Source: Actinomycetota bacterium
Lineage (GTDB): Bacteria > Actinomycetota > Acidimicrobiia > Acidimicrobiales > Iamiaceae
Direction: 5' to 3'
NCBI GenBank assembly: GCA_017882935.1
Contig: JADGOP010000142.1
Span: 1-6,480 of the forward strand
Length of the DNA: 6,480 bases
Shown: one piece after another, positions 1 to 5,737 of the stretch
Position numbering within the stretch: position 1 is the stretch's first letter
Layout of the letters: every line of letters starts with the position of its first letter
Made by a program: the position numbers and the translations under genes
Notes under the pieces: model-generated
Seen by the model: the letters and a program-made list of their open reading frames with translations, nothing else
The model's database searches: none
Told to the model about the DNA's origin: nothing

Positions 1-1102
1 GCCCGAGCACCTGGGCAGCGTCCGCAACTGGGACTACCGCTACTGCTGGCTGCGCGACGCGACGTTCAGCCTCATGGCCCTGCTGAACGCCGGCTTCACC
101 ACCGAGGCCGCAGCGTGGCGCGACTGGCTGCTGCGCACCGTGGCGGGCAGCCCCGAGCAGCTGCAGATCATGTACGGCGCGTCCGGCGAGCGCCGCCTCA
201 CCGAGCTCGAGCTCGACTGGCTCGGGGGCTACGAGGGATCGAAGCCGGTGCGCGTCGGCAACGCCGCGCACGGCCAGTTCCAGCTCGACGTGTACGGCGA
301 GGTACTCGACGCGCTGCACCAGGGTCGCTGCCACGGCCTCGCCGACGAGCGCGCGTCGTGGAGCTTGCAGCAGCAGCTCGTCGACTACGTGGGCGACCAC
401 TGGAACGAGGCCGACGACGGCATCTGGGAGGTCCGCGGTGGCCGCCAGGACTTCACCCACTCCAAGGTGATGGCCTGGGTGGCGGTCGACCGGGCGATCG
501 CGTCGATCGAGGACTTCGGCTACGACGGCCCGCTCGACCGCTGGAAGCGGCTGCGTGACGACATCCACCGCGACGTCCTCGAGCACGGCGTCGACGACCG
601 GGGCGTCTTCGTCCAGCGCTACGGCAGCCCCGAGCTCGACGCCAGCCTGCTCATGGTCCCCCTCGTGGGCTTCCTGCCCCCCGACGACGAGCGGGTGCGC
701 AACACCGTCACCGCCATCGAGCAGGGGCTCACGGAGGGGGGCTTCGTGTACCGCTACCGCACGCTGGGCTCCGAAGGCATCGACGGGCTCGCCGGCGCCG
801 AGGGCGTGTTCCTCATGTGCTCGTTCTGGCTCGCCGACAACTACGCGCTGCTCGGTCGCCACGACGAGGCGGCGGCCATGTACGAGCTCCTCGCCGGGCT
901 GCGCAACGACGTCGGGCTGCTGTCCGAGGAGTACGACCCCGCCGGCAAGCGCATGCTCGGCAACTTCCCGCAGGCCTTCTCGCACGTCGCCCTCGTGAAC
1001 ACCGCCGGCAACGTCACCGCGTCACGCCTGGCGCTGCAGGGCAAGGCCGACGGTCGCAAGGCCCCCGCCCATCAGCGCCGCGCCCGCCACCCCAAGCACT
1101 GA
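1..1102 (+). CDS. Glycoside hydrolase family 15 protein (glucoamylase/trehalase type), 5'-truncated
   Basis: C-terminal 366 residues of a GH15 enzyme, probably cytosolic, hydrolysing an alpha-glucosidic substrate (alpha-glucan ends, oligosaccharides or trehalose) by the inverting mechanism. The frame is open from base 2 with no start in the window. Family members are usually about 600-670 residues, so the N-terminal beta-domain lies outside. The visible part is the (alpha/alpha)6-barrel: the hallmark RNWDYRYCWLRDA at residues 8-20, ELDWLGGYEGSKPVRVGN further on, DGIWEVRGG with the likely catalytic acid Glu at visible residue 143 (codon 428-430), and LLSEEYD near residues 307-313 with the likely catalytic base, followed by GNFPQAFSHVALVNTA. 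The tail (AHQRRARHPKH) is basic and non-conserved. Mycobacterial trehalases belong to this family, but trehalose specificity cannot be told from glucan specificity here. It converges on the VWA gene with a 22-bp gap and no obvious intrinsic terminator. Family call very secure, substrate unknown. Confidence 0.95.
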   Translation, partial: PEHLGSVRNWDYRYCWLRDATFSLMALLNAGFTTEAAAWRDWLLRTVAGSPEQLQIMYGASGERRLTELELDWLGGYEGSKPVRVGNAAHGQFQLDVYGEVLDALHQGRCHGLADERASWSLQQQLVDYVGDHWNEADDGIWEVRGGRQDFTHSKVMAWVAVDRAIASIEDFGYDGPLDRWKRLRDDIHRDVLEHGVDDRGVFVQRYGSPELDASLLMVPLVGFLPPDDERVRNTVTAIEQGLTEGGFVYRYRTLGSEGIDGLAGAEGVFLMCSFWLADNYALLGRHDEAAAMYELLAGLRNDVGLLSEEYDPAGKRMLGNFPQAFSHVALVNTAGNVTASRLALQGKADGRKAPAHQRRARHPKH

Positions 1103-1124
1103 CCTCGCGGGAGGGCTAGGTGTG

Positions 1125-2618
1125 CTAGGCCAGGGTCTCGACGAAGCGCTCGAGCTGGCGGAGGTTGCGACACTCGTAGGTGCCGTCGCAGTGCACGCCG
1201 TACTCGCCGACGATCGAGTCGCCGGTGTCCCAGTACGACTTGGGCTCCGGGTTGAGCCAGTAGAGGTGCCGGGCCCGGTGCCGGACCTCCTTGAGCACCC
1301 ACGACTGGGCGGCGTGGTAGTTGTTGCGGGCGTCGCCCAGCACCAGCACGGTGGTCTTGGGGCCGATCTCCTTGCCCCACGTCTCCCAGAACACCTCGAA
1401 GGCGTGGCCGTAGTCGGAGTGGCCGTCGACCCACACGACGTCGGCCTCGGTGTTGACGCGGTGCACGGCCTCGGTGACGTCTTCGACGCCCTCGAAGAAC
1501 CGGGTGACCTCGTCGATGCCGTCGATGAACACGAACGCCCGCACCTTCGAGAACTGGTTGGCGATGGCGTAGACGAGCATGAGGGTGAAGCGGGCGAACG
1601 AGGCCACCGACCCCGAGATGTCGGCGACCACGAAGATCTCGGGCTTCGAGGGGCGCGGGTAGCGGAACTTGAGCTCGGCCGGCACGCCGCCATAGCTGAG
1701 CGAGTGGCGCACGGTGCTGCGGAAGTCGAGCGCACCCCGGCGGCCGTGGCGGCGCTTGCGGGCGAGGCGCACGGCGAGGCGACGGGTGAGCGGGAAGAGC
1801 GCCTTGCGCAGGTTGCCCATCTCCTCGCGGGAGGCGTGCATGAAGTCGACGTCTTCGGGCAGCGGCTTGCGCAGCGTGCGCGCCATGGCCTCGGCCCCGC
1901 GGTCGGCGACGAGGCGCCGACGGATCTCGGCCTCGATCTCCTTCTTGAGCTTGTCGATGCGGATCTCGAACTCGTCGCGCTCGAGGCGCTCCTCGAGGTT
2001 GGTGAGCTCCTGGCCCTCGGGGCGCGTGGCGGTGGACTCCATGAGCCGCTTGAGCACCGCGTCGAGGTCGAGGTTCCGCAGCGTGCGGTAGAGGTAGTAG
2101 GTGCCGCCGACGGGCCGGCCCGGCTCCATGCCGGCGAAGCGGCGCACGGCCTGGCGGGCGATGGCCCGCAGCATGGCCTCGTCGCCGTTGAGGAGCGACT
2201 GGTAGAGCAGCTCGGCCAGCTGCTCGGGGGTGAGCGCCTCGCCACCGCCACCGGTGCCCTGGTTGCCCTCGCGGCCTTCGTCGCCCTGACCCGCGAGCTC
2301 CTCGAGCAGCTCGTCGAGCTCGTGCGAGAGCTCGTCGTCGCCGACCGTCCAGGCCGCGCCGCGCATGGAGAAGTAGACCTCGAAGACCGTCTCGAAGGTA
2401 CGCCAGTGCGACTGGTTCTTCACCAGCGTCGCGGCCAGGGCGTACTTGAACGCCATCCGGTCGTCGAGCGGGATGTGCTGCAACGCCTGCATGGCGTCGA
2501 GGTTCTCGGTGAGGCTCACGGGCAGGCCCGCTTCGCGCAGCTCCCCGATGAAGCCGCTCAGCAGGTCGAGCATGGGCCCGCCAGCGGCGTCGGAGGCCTG
2601 CCCGGGTGCCGTGGGCAC
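1125..2618 (-). CDS. VWA-domain protein, CoxE-like, partner of a MoxR ATPase
   Basis: A 497-residue cytosolic protein of the CoxE-like VWA family. In known pairs such proteins work with a MoxR-type AAA+ ATPase to mature or insert a cofactor into a client (CoxD/CoxE for Mo-Cu CO dehydrogenase, RavA/ViaA in enterobacteria). Seen: a helical N-terminal region (residues 16-90), an acidic then Gly-rich linker (95-127), a charged predicted coiled coil (204-240), a strongly basic stretch (279-295) and a C-terminal VWA domain from about 327. Its metal-site (MIDAS) motif DISGS is at 333-337, the likely second ligand loop GHSDYG at 399-404 (Ser where Thr is usual) and the third-loop Asp in LVLGDARNN at 429. 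No signal peptide or membrane segment is seen. The start is GTG at 2618, preferred over ATG at 2573 because GGAG and GAGG lie just upstream. A second in-frame TAG follows the stop two codons later. The client is unknown; no CO dehydrogenase genes are in the window. Confidence 0.9.
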   Translation of the reverse strand: MPTAPGQASDAAGGPMLDLLSGFIGELREAGLPVSLTENLDAMQALQHIPLDDRMAFKYALAATLVKNQSHWRTFETVFEVYFSMRGAAWTVGDDELSHELDELLEELAGQGDEGREGNQGTGGGGEALTPEQLAELLYQSLLNGDEAMLRAIARQAVRRFAGMEPGRPVGGTYYLYRTLRNLDLDAVLKRLMESTATRPEGQELTNLEERLERDEFEIRIDKLKKEIEAEIRRRLVADRGAEAMARTLRKPLPEDVDFMHASREEMGNLRKALFPLTRRLAVRLARKRRHGRRGALDFRSTVRHSLSYGGVPAELKFRYPRPSKPEIFVVADISGSVASFARFTLMLVYAIANQFSKVRAFVFIDGIDEVTRFFEGVEDVTEAVHRVNTEADVVWVDGHSDYGHAFEVFWETWGKEIGPKTTVLVLGDARNNYHAAQSWVLKEVRHRARHLYWLNPEPKSYWDTGDSIVGEYGVHCDGTYECRNLRQLERFVETLA

Positions 2619-2622
2619 GATG

Positions 2623-2632
2623 CTCCTACCTC
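2623..2632 (-). promoter_or_regulatory. Ribosome binding site for the VWA gene
   Basis: On the minus strand GAGG (2632-2629) and GGAG (2626-2623) precede the GTG at 2618 by 10 and 4 bases. The purine-rich tract overlaps the ATPase stop codon TAG (2628-2626), so ribosomes finishing the ATPase are placed to start the VWA protein. This decides the GTG start and supports translational coupling. Confidence 0.7.
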
Positions 2633-3528
2633 GGGCCCGGAGCGAAGGGCTTGAACCCCTGCTGCTCGGTGGAGAACTCCTTCACCGCCTTCGCGATGTC
2701 GGACTGGTACTTGAGCAGGATGTTGGCGGTGCCGGCCGCGACTTCGGCGTCGACGTGCTCGACCCCGAGCAGCAGCAGGGTGCGCGCCCAGTCGAGCGTC
2801 TCCGACACCGACGGTGCCTTCTTCAGCTCGAGCTGGCGGATGGAGCGCACGATGCGGGCGATCTCGTCGGCGAGGGCCTCGGTGATCTCCGGGACCTTGG
2901 TGAGGACGATCTGCTTCTCGCGCTCCATGTCGGGGTAGTCGATGTGGAGGAACAGGCAGCGGCGCTTGAGGGCCTCGGACAGCTCACGGGTGTTGTTCGA
3001 CGTGAGGAACACGAGCGGGATCTGCTTGGCCGTGATGGTGCCGAGCTCGGGGATGGAGACCTGGTAGTCGGACAGGATCTCGAGGAGCAGCGCCTCGGTC
3101 TCGACCTCGACCCGGTCGACCTCGTCGATGAGCAGCACGACGGGCTCGTCGGCCGTGATGGCCTCGAGCAGCGGGCGGGTGAGCAGGAAGTCGTCGCCGA
3201 AGATGTCGGTCTCGACGTCGGCCCAGGTGTTCTCCTTGTTGCGCTCCGCCTGGATGCGCAGCAGCTGCTTCTTGTAGTTCCACTCGTACAGCGCCTTGGA
3301 CTCGTCGAGACCCTCGTAGCACTGGAGGCGGATGAGGCGCGCGCCGGTGATCTCGGCCACCGACTTCGCCAGCTGCGTCTTGCCCGTCCCGGCCGGGCCC
3401 TCGACGAGGACCGGCTTCCCGAGGCGGTCTGCGAGGTGCACGATGCCGGCGATGCCCTCGTCGGCGAGGTAGTCGACGCCGGCGAGAGCCTCACGGATGG
3501 CGGGCACGGACTCGAAGCGGTAGGCCAT
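2626..3528 (-). CDS. MoxR-family AAA+ ATPase
   Basis: A 300-residue single-domain AAA+ ATPase of the MoxR class, expected to form a hexameric ring that uses ATP to remodel a client together with the VWA protein encoded next. Seen: a Walker A GPAGTGKT at residues 44-51, a Walker B VVLLIDEVDR at 130-139, sensor 1 in TSNNT at 176-180, a likely arginine finger in ALKRRC (Arg189/190), and a C-terminal helical lid (210-285) with a candidate sensor-2 Arg in ETLDWAR (249). Length is normal for the family (about 280-330). CoxD-like is the closest functional label, but the cox context is absent, so no symbol is given. The start is ATG at 3528; there is no Shine-Dalgarno, but a TACGCT hexamer ends 6 bases upstream, which suggests a leaderless mRNA. 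It is first in a two-gene operon, with 7 bp before the VWA start, and a palindromic operator candidate covers its -35 region. Confidence 0.95.
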   Translation of the reverse strand: MAYRFESVPAIREALAGVDYLADEGIAGIVHLADRLGKPVLVEGPAGTGKTQLAKSVAEITGARLIRLQCYEGLDESKALYEWNYKKQLLRIQAERNKENTWADVETDIFGDDFLLTRPLLEAITADEPVVLLIDEVDRVEVETEALLLEILSDYQVSIPELGTITAKQIPLVFLTSNNTRELSEALKRRCLFLHIDYPDMEREKQIVLTKVPEITEALADEIARIVRSIRQLELKKAPSVSETLDWARTLLLLGVEHVDAEVAAGTANILLKYQSDIAKAVKEFSTEQQGFKPFAPGPR

Positions 3529-3534
3529 CCGGGC

Positions 3535-3565
3535 AGCGTACTGGCCCGCTTGACCGCGCGGTCAA
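3535..3565 (-). promoter_or_regulatory. Predicted leaderless promoter of the MoxR-VWA operon
   Basis: On the minus strand a -35-like TTGACC (3565-3560) is followed after 19 bp by the -10-like TACGCT (3540-3535). Six bases (GCCCGG) then lead to the ATG at 3528. With the usual -10 to start-site distance, transcription would begin at or next to the A of the ATG, giving a leaderless message; the lack of a Shine-Dalgarno agrees. The 19-bp spacer is slightly long and TACGCT matches TATAAT at only three positions, so this is an inference. Confidence 0.5.
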
Positions 3566-3567
3566 GC
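3548..3567. promoter_or_regulatory. Perfect 20-bp palindrome, candidate operator (TetR-like)
   Basis: GCTTGACCGCGCGGTCAAGC equals its own reverse complement over 20 bp. It lies 20 bp upstream of the MoxR ATPase ATG and contains that gene's -35-like TTGACC, so a bound dimer would be expected to block the promoter. The TTGACCG/CGGTCAA half-site form resembles operators of TetR-family repressors in high-GC bacteria. No regulator gene lies in the window, so the protein that binds is unknown. The alternative, an RNA hairpin, is less likely because the site would be upstream of the predicted transcript start. Confidence 0.55.
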
Positions 3568-3588
3568 CGTATTGCCCCACAGCGATCT

Positions 3589-3630
3589 TGGGTGGGGATC
3601 GGCGTGCCCCAGCACGCAGATCCCCACCCA
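3589..3630. terminator. Strong compound hairpin downstream of proA, terminator-like without a T-tract
   Basis: TGGGTGGGGATC (3589-3600) and GATCCCCACCCA (3619-3630) are perfect 12-bp inverted arms. After one G/A mismatch the inside pairs again, GCGTGC (3602-3607) with GCACGC (3612-3617), leaving a CCCA loop: 18 pairs in 42 bases. It begins 20 bases after the proA stop, where a proA terminator would be expected. Neither strand has a T run after it, so it would be an atypical intrinsic terminator, or an mRNA 3'-end stabiliser, or one copy of a dispersed palindromic repeat. The structure is certain on paper; the role is inferred. Confidence 0.55.
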
Positions 3631-3650
3631 GAACCGGGGTCTGGTCGGGT

Positions 3651-4922
3651 TCAGCCGCGGACCTGGCCGGTGCCCCTGACCACGAACTTGGCGGTGGTGA
3701 GCTGGGCCAGGCCCATGGGGCCGCGGGCGTGCAGCTTCTGGGTGCTGATGCCGATCTCGGCGCCGAACCCGAACTCCTCGCCGTCGACGAAGCGGGTGGA
3801 CGCGTTGACCAGCACCGCCGCCGCGTCGACCTCGCGGGTGAAGCGGTCCGCCGCCTCGAGCTCGGTGGTGACGATGGCCTCGCTGTGCCCCGTGCCGTAG
3901 CGGGCGATGTGCTCGATGGCTTCGTCGAGCGAGTCGACCACGCGCACGGCCAGCTTGAGGTCGAGGAACTCCTTGGCCCAGTCGTCGTCGGTGGCGGCGG
4001 TGGCACCGGGCAGGAGCGAACGGGCGGCATCGTCGCCGACCAGCTCCACGCCGTCGAGCTGCGGCGCCACCTTGGGCAGGAACTCCGCCGCCACGCTGCG
4101 GTGGACGAGCAGCGTCTCGGCGGCGTTGCACACCGAGGGCCGCTGCGTCTTGGCGTTGACGATGATGGCGGCCGCCATGTCGAGGTCCGCCGCAACGTCG
4201 ACGTAGACGTGGCAGTTGCCGTCGCCGTCGATCACATAGGGCACCGTGGCGTTGTCGAGGATCGACGTGATGAGCGACGGGCCGCCCCGGGGGATGAGGC
4301 AGTCGATGCTGCCGCGCAGCCGCATGAACTCCACGGCGGCCTCACGGCTGGTGTCCTCGACCAGGATCACCGCGTCGGCAGGCAGCCCGGCGCCCTCGAT
4401 GGCCTCGCGCAGGATCGCCGCGATGGCGATGTTGGAGGTGATGGCACCCGAGGAGCCACGCAGGAACGCCGCGTTGCCCGACTTGAGGCACAACCCGGCC
4501 GCGTCGGACGTGACGTTGGGCCGGTTCTCGTAGATGATCGCCACCACGCCGAGCGGCACCCGCACCCGCTCGATGCGCAGGCCGTTGGGGCGCACCCAGC
4601 CGTCGAGCACCTCCCCCACCGGGTCGGCCAGGGCCGCCACCTGGCGCAGCCCCCCGGCCATGCCCTCGACGCGCGCCGGCGTGAGGCGCAGCCGGTCGAC
4701 CACCGTGGGGCTGACGCCCTCGGACTCGGCCCGGTCGATGTCGGCACGGTTCGCCGCCAGGATGTCGTCGGACCGGGCCACCAGCAGGTCGGCCGCGGCC
4801 AGCAGCGCCTGGTTGCGCTCGGCGGTGGAGGTGAGGGCGAGCCGCCGCGACGCCGCCTTGGCACGCCGGCCCAGCTCGGCGATCGACTCGGCAATGGCGA
4901 CGGAAGCGGGCGACTCGGGCAC
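3651..4922 (-). CDS. proA: Gamma-glutamyl phosphate reductase
   Basis: A 423-residue cytosolic enzyme of the aldehyde dehydrogenase superfamily. It reduces L-glutamyl 5-phosphate with NADPH to glutamate 5-semialdehyde, the second step of proline synthesis from glutamate. Length is typical (about 415-425). Seen: [17 protein letters not shown] at residues 122-138, [13 protein letters not shown] at 146-158, the DCLIPRGG segment at 207-214, the catalytic Cys265 in [14 protein letters not shown], the ProA signature ending in [14 protein letters not shown] (337-350), and [22 protein letters not shown] near the C-terminus. All key residues are present. The start is GTG at 4922: the ATG at 4930 is out of frame, and a TAGCAT hexamer ends 6 bases before the GTG, suggesting leaderless transcription. 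Its usual partner proB is not next to it; upstream is a divergent acetyltransferase, so it is probably transcribed alone, ending at the strong hairpin after its stop. Confidence 0.98.
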   Translation of the reverse strand: MPESPASVAIAESIAELGRRAKAASRRLALTSTAERNQALLAAADLLVARSDDILAANRADIDRAESEGVSPTVVDRLRLTPARVEGMAGGLRQVAALADPVGEVLDGWVRPNGLRIERVRVPLGVVAIIYENRPNVTSDAAGLCLKSGNAAFLRGSSGAITSNIAIAAILREAIEGAGLPADAVILVEDTSREAAVEFMRLRGSIDCLIPRGGPSLITSILDNATVPYVIDGDGNCHVYVDVAADLDMAAAIIVNAKTQRPSVCNAAETLLVHRSVAAEFLPKVAPQLDGVELVGDDAARSLLPGATAATDDDWAKEFLDLKLAVRVVDSLDEAIEHIARYGTGHSEAIVTTELEAADRFTREVDAAAVLVNASTRFVDGEEFGFGAEIGISTQKLHARGPMGLAQLTTAKFVVRGTGQVRG

Positions 4923-4928
4923 CCCGGC

Positions 4929-4958
4929 ATGCTACCGACCCCGCCGATCCCCGGTCAC
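4929..4958 (-). promoter_or_regulatory. Predicted leaderless promoter of proA
   Basis: On the minus strand a -35-like GTGACC (4958-4953) is followed after 18 bp by the -10-like TAGCAT (4934-4929), then GCCGGG and the GTG start at 4922. The TANNNT hexamer, then 6 G/C bases, then the start codon is the same layout as at the MoxR ATPase, which strengthens both calls. No good Shine-Dalgarno at a normal distance is present. Confidence 0.5.
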
Positions 4959-4963
4959 TGGCG

Positions 4964-5012
4964 GTTCACTGAACCGAATGTGCGCGTGGCGCGCGGATTC
5001 GGTGCAGTGAAC
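4964..5012. repeat. Imperfect inverted repeat (compound hairpin) between divergent proA and acetyltransferase
   Basis: GTTCACTGAACCGAAT (4964-4979) and ATTCGGTGCAGTGAAC (4997-5012) are inverted copies matching at 15 of 16 positions. The 17-base centre folds further, GCGCG (4982-4986) with CGCGC (4990-4994) around TGG. The left arm also contains its own palindrome, CGGTTCA-C-TGAACCG (4962-4976), only 3 bp upstream of the proA -35. It could be an operator for one or both divergent genes, a cruciform-forming site, or a copy of a dispersed repeat. Confidence 0.6.
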
Positions 5013-5021
5013 GGGCCCTCT

Positions 5022-5029
5022 GGAAGAAT
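5022..5029 (+). promoter_or_regulatory. Possible -10 element or ribosome binding site for the acetyltransferase
   Basis: AAGAAT (5024-5029) matches TATAAT at four of six positions and lies 7 bases before the ATG at 5037, which would again give a nearly leaderless mRNA. The overlapping GGAAG (5022-5026), 10 bases from the ATG, is an alternative weak Shine-Dalgarno. No convincing -35 is seen. Either reading supports the ATG at 5037 as the start. Confidence 0.3.
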
Positions 5030-5036
5030 CGGCGCC

Positions 5037-5651
5037 ATGACGACGGCTCCGGCGGTTCACCCGGTCACCCCCAACGACCAGGACGAGGTGGCCGGATCCC
5101 TGGCCCGTGCGTTCGTCGACGACCCGGTGTGGAAGTGGCTCACCGCGGGCCGCCACGAGCGCTTCGCGGAGCTGTCGCACGACTTCTTCTCGGTCACCAT
5201 CCGGCACCACACCCACCTCGGCGGCGCCTGGGCGTCCGAGGGCAACGGCGCCGGCGCGCTGTGGGCGCCTCCCAACGCGTGGCGCACCAAGCCGCTCGAG
5301 ATCATGGGCCTGCTCCGCCCGTCGGTCCGGCTCTTCGGTACCCGTACCCCCACGGCGCTGTCGGTGCTGTCGTCGATGGAGAAGAAGCACCCCCGCGAGC
5401 CCCACTGGTACCTCGCCGTCCTGGGCACCGACCCCCAGCACCAGGGCAAGGGCCACGGCTCGGCCGTGCTGCAACCCGTCCTCGACCGCTGCGACCTTGA
5501 GGGCGTCCCGGCGTACCTCGAGTCCTCGAAGGAGGCCAACGTGCCCTTCTACGAGCGCCACGGCTTCCAGGTCACCGACACCCACGACTTCCCCAAGGGG
5601 CCCCGCATCTGGCTGATGTGGCGTGACCCCCAGCCTCCGGCCGGCGCCTGA
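5037..5651 (+). CDS. GNAT-family N-acetyltransferase, puromycin-acetyltransferase-like
   Basis: A 204-residue cytosolic GCN5-related acetyltransferase that should transfer acetyl from acetyl-CoA to an amine of an unknown small molecule. Seen: an N-terminal strand and helix with AFVDDPVWKWL (25-35), the acetyl-CoA pyrophosphate-binding motif HQGKGHGSAV (135-144) after the strand WYLAVLGTDP, and the C-terminal LESSKEANVPFYERHGFQV (161-179). Compared with the puromycin acetyltransferase of Streptomyces as I remember it, the second half is strikingly similar: EPxW, HQGKGxGSAV, a LExS segment, NxPFYERxGF and a GPRxW ending. That places it in this subfamily but does not show that puromycin is the substrate; many such proteins are uncharacterised. 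The frame stays open far upstream, but conserved sequence begins at this ATG and upstream DNA is the intergenic hairpin. The stop codon lies inside a 10-bp palindrome, TGACCGGTCA (5649-5658). Confidence 0.92.
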   Translation: MTTAPAVHPVTPNDQDEVAGSLARAFVDDPVWKWLTAGRHERFAELSHDFFSVTIRHHTHLGGAWASEGNGAGALWAPPNAWRTKPLEIMGLLRPSVRLFGTRTPTALSVLSSMEKKHPREPHWYLAVLGTDPQHQGKGHGSAVLQPVLDRCDLEGVPAYLESSKEANVPFYERHGFQVTDTHDFPKGPRIWLMWRDPQPPAGA

Positions 5652-5689
5652 CCGGTCACGATGCGCGACCACCTGGGGCCGCGTGGTGC

Positions 5690-5737
5690 GATCACTCGCT
5701 CCAGGGCGCCGCGCACGGCACGATGGTGTGAGTGATC
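5690..5737 (+). promoter_or_regulatory. Inverted repeat covering the start codon of the 207-residue gene
   Basis: GATCACTCGC (5690-5699) can pair with GTGAGTGATC (5728-5737): nine Watson-Crick pairs and one G-U. The GTG start codon (5732-5734) is inside the right arm. The 28-base loop can form a small inner hairpin, GCCG (5708-5711) with CGGC (5716-5719). In a transcript entering from the acetyltransferase gene this would hide the start codon. It occupies much of the 80-bp gap between the genes. A regulatory role is inferred only. Confidence 0.4.

Noticed and set aside
1103..1130. Repeated GCTAGG (1115-1120 and 1124-1129) and a CCTC/GAGG pair in the convergent gap as a bidirectional terminator
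   Set aside because: The stem is only 4 bp and there is no T-tract. The repeat mostly reflects the VWA stop codon and a second in-frame TAG.
1122..2654. A 510-codon open frame on the + strand opposite the VWA gene
   Set aside because: Its composition is dominated by Val, Glu, Leu, Gly, Arg and His, as expected opposite a high-GC gene. The minus strand encodes a clear VWA protein with conserved motifs.
2446..3900. A 484-codon + strand open frame across the ATPase gene and the intergenic region
   Set aside because: It is antisense to a well-conserved MoxR ATPase and runs through the palindrome and hairpin into the proA tail. No domain is recognisable; it is a GC-bias artefact.
3588..5036. Open frame antisense to proA that continues in frame into the acetyltransferase, suggesting a large fusion protein
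   Set aside because: The upstream part is low-complexity antisense translation of proA and of the intergenic hairpin. Conserved GNAT sequence begins only at the ATG at 5037, which has normal start spacing signals.
5649..5658. TGACCGGTCA palindrome at the acetyltransferase stop as a second copy of the TTGACC/GGTCAA operator
   Set aside because: The half-site spacing differs (none between the TGACC halves here, six bases in the other site), it is only 10 bp, and it overlaps a stop codon at the 3' end of a gene.
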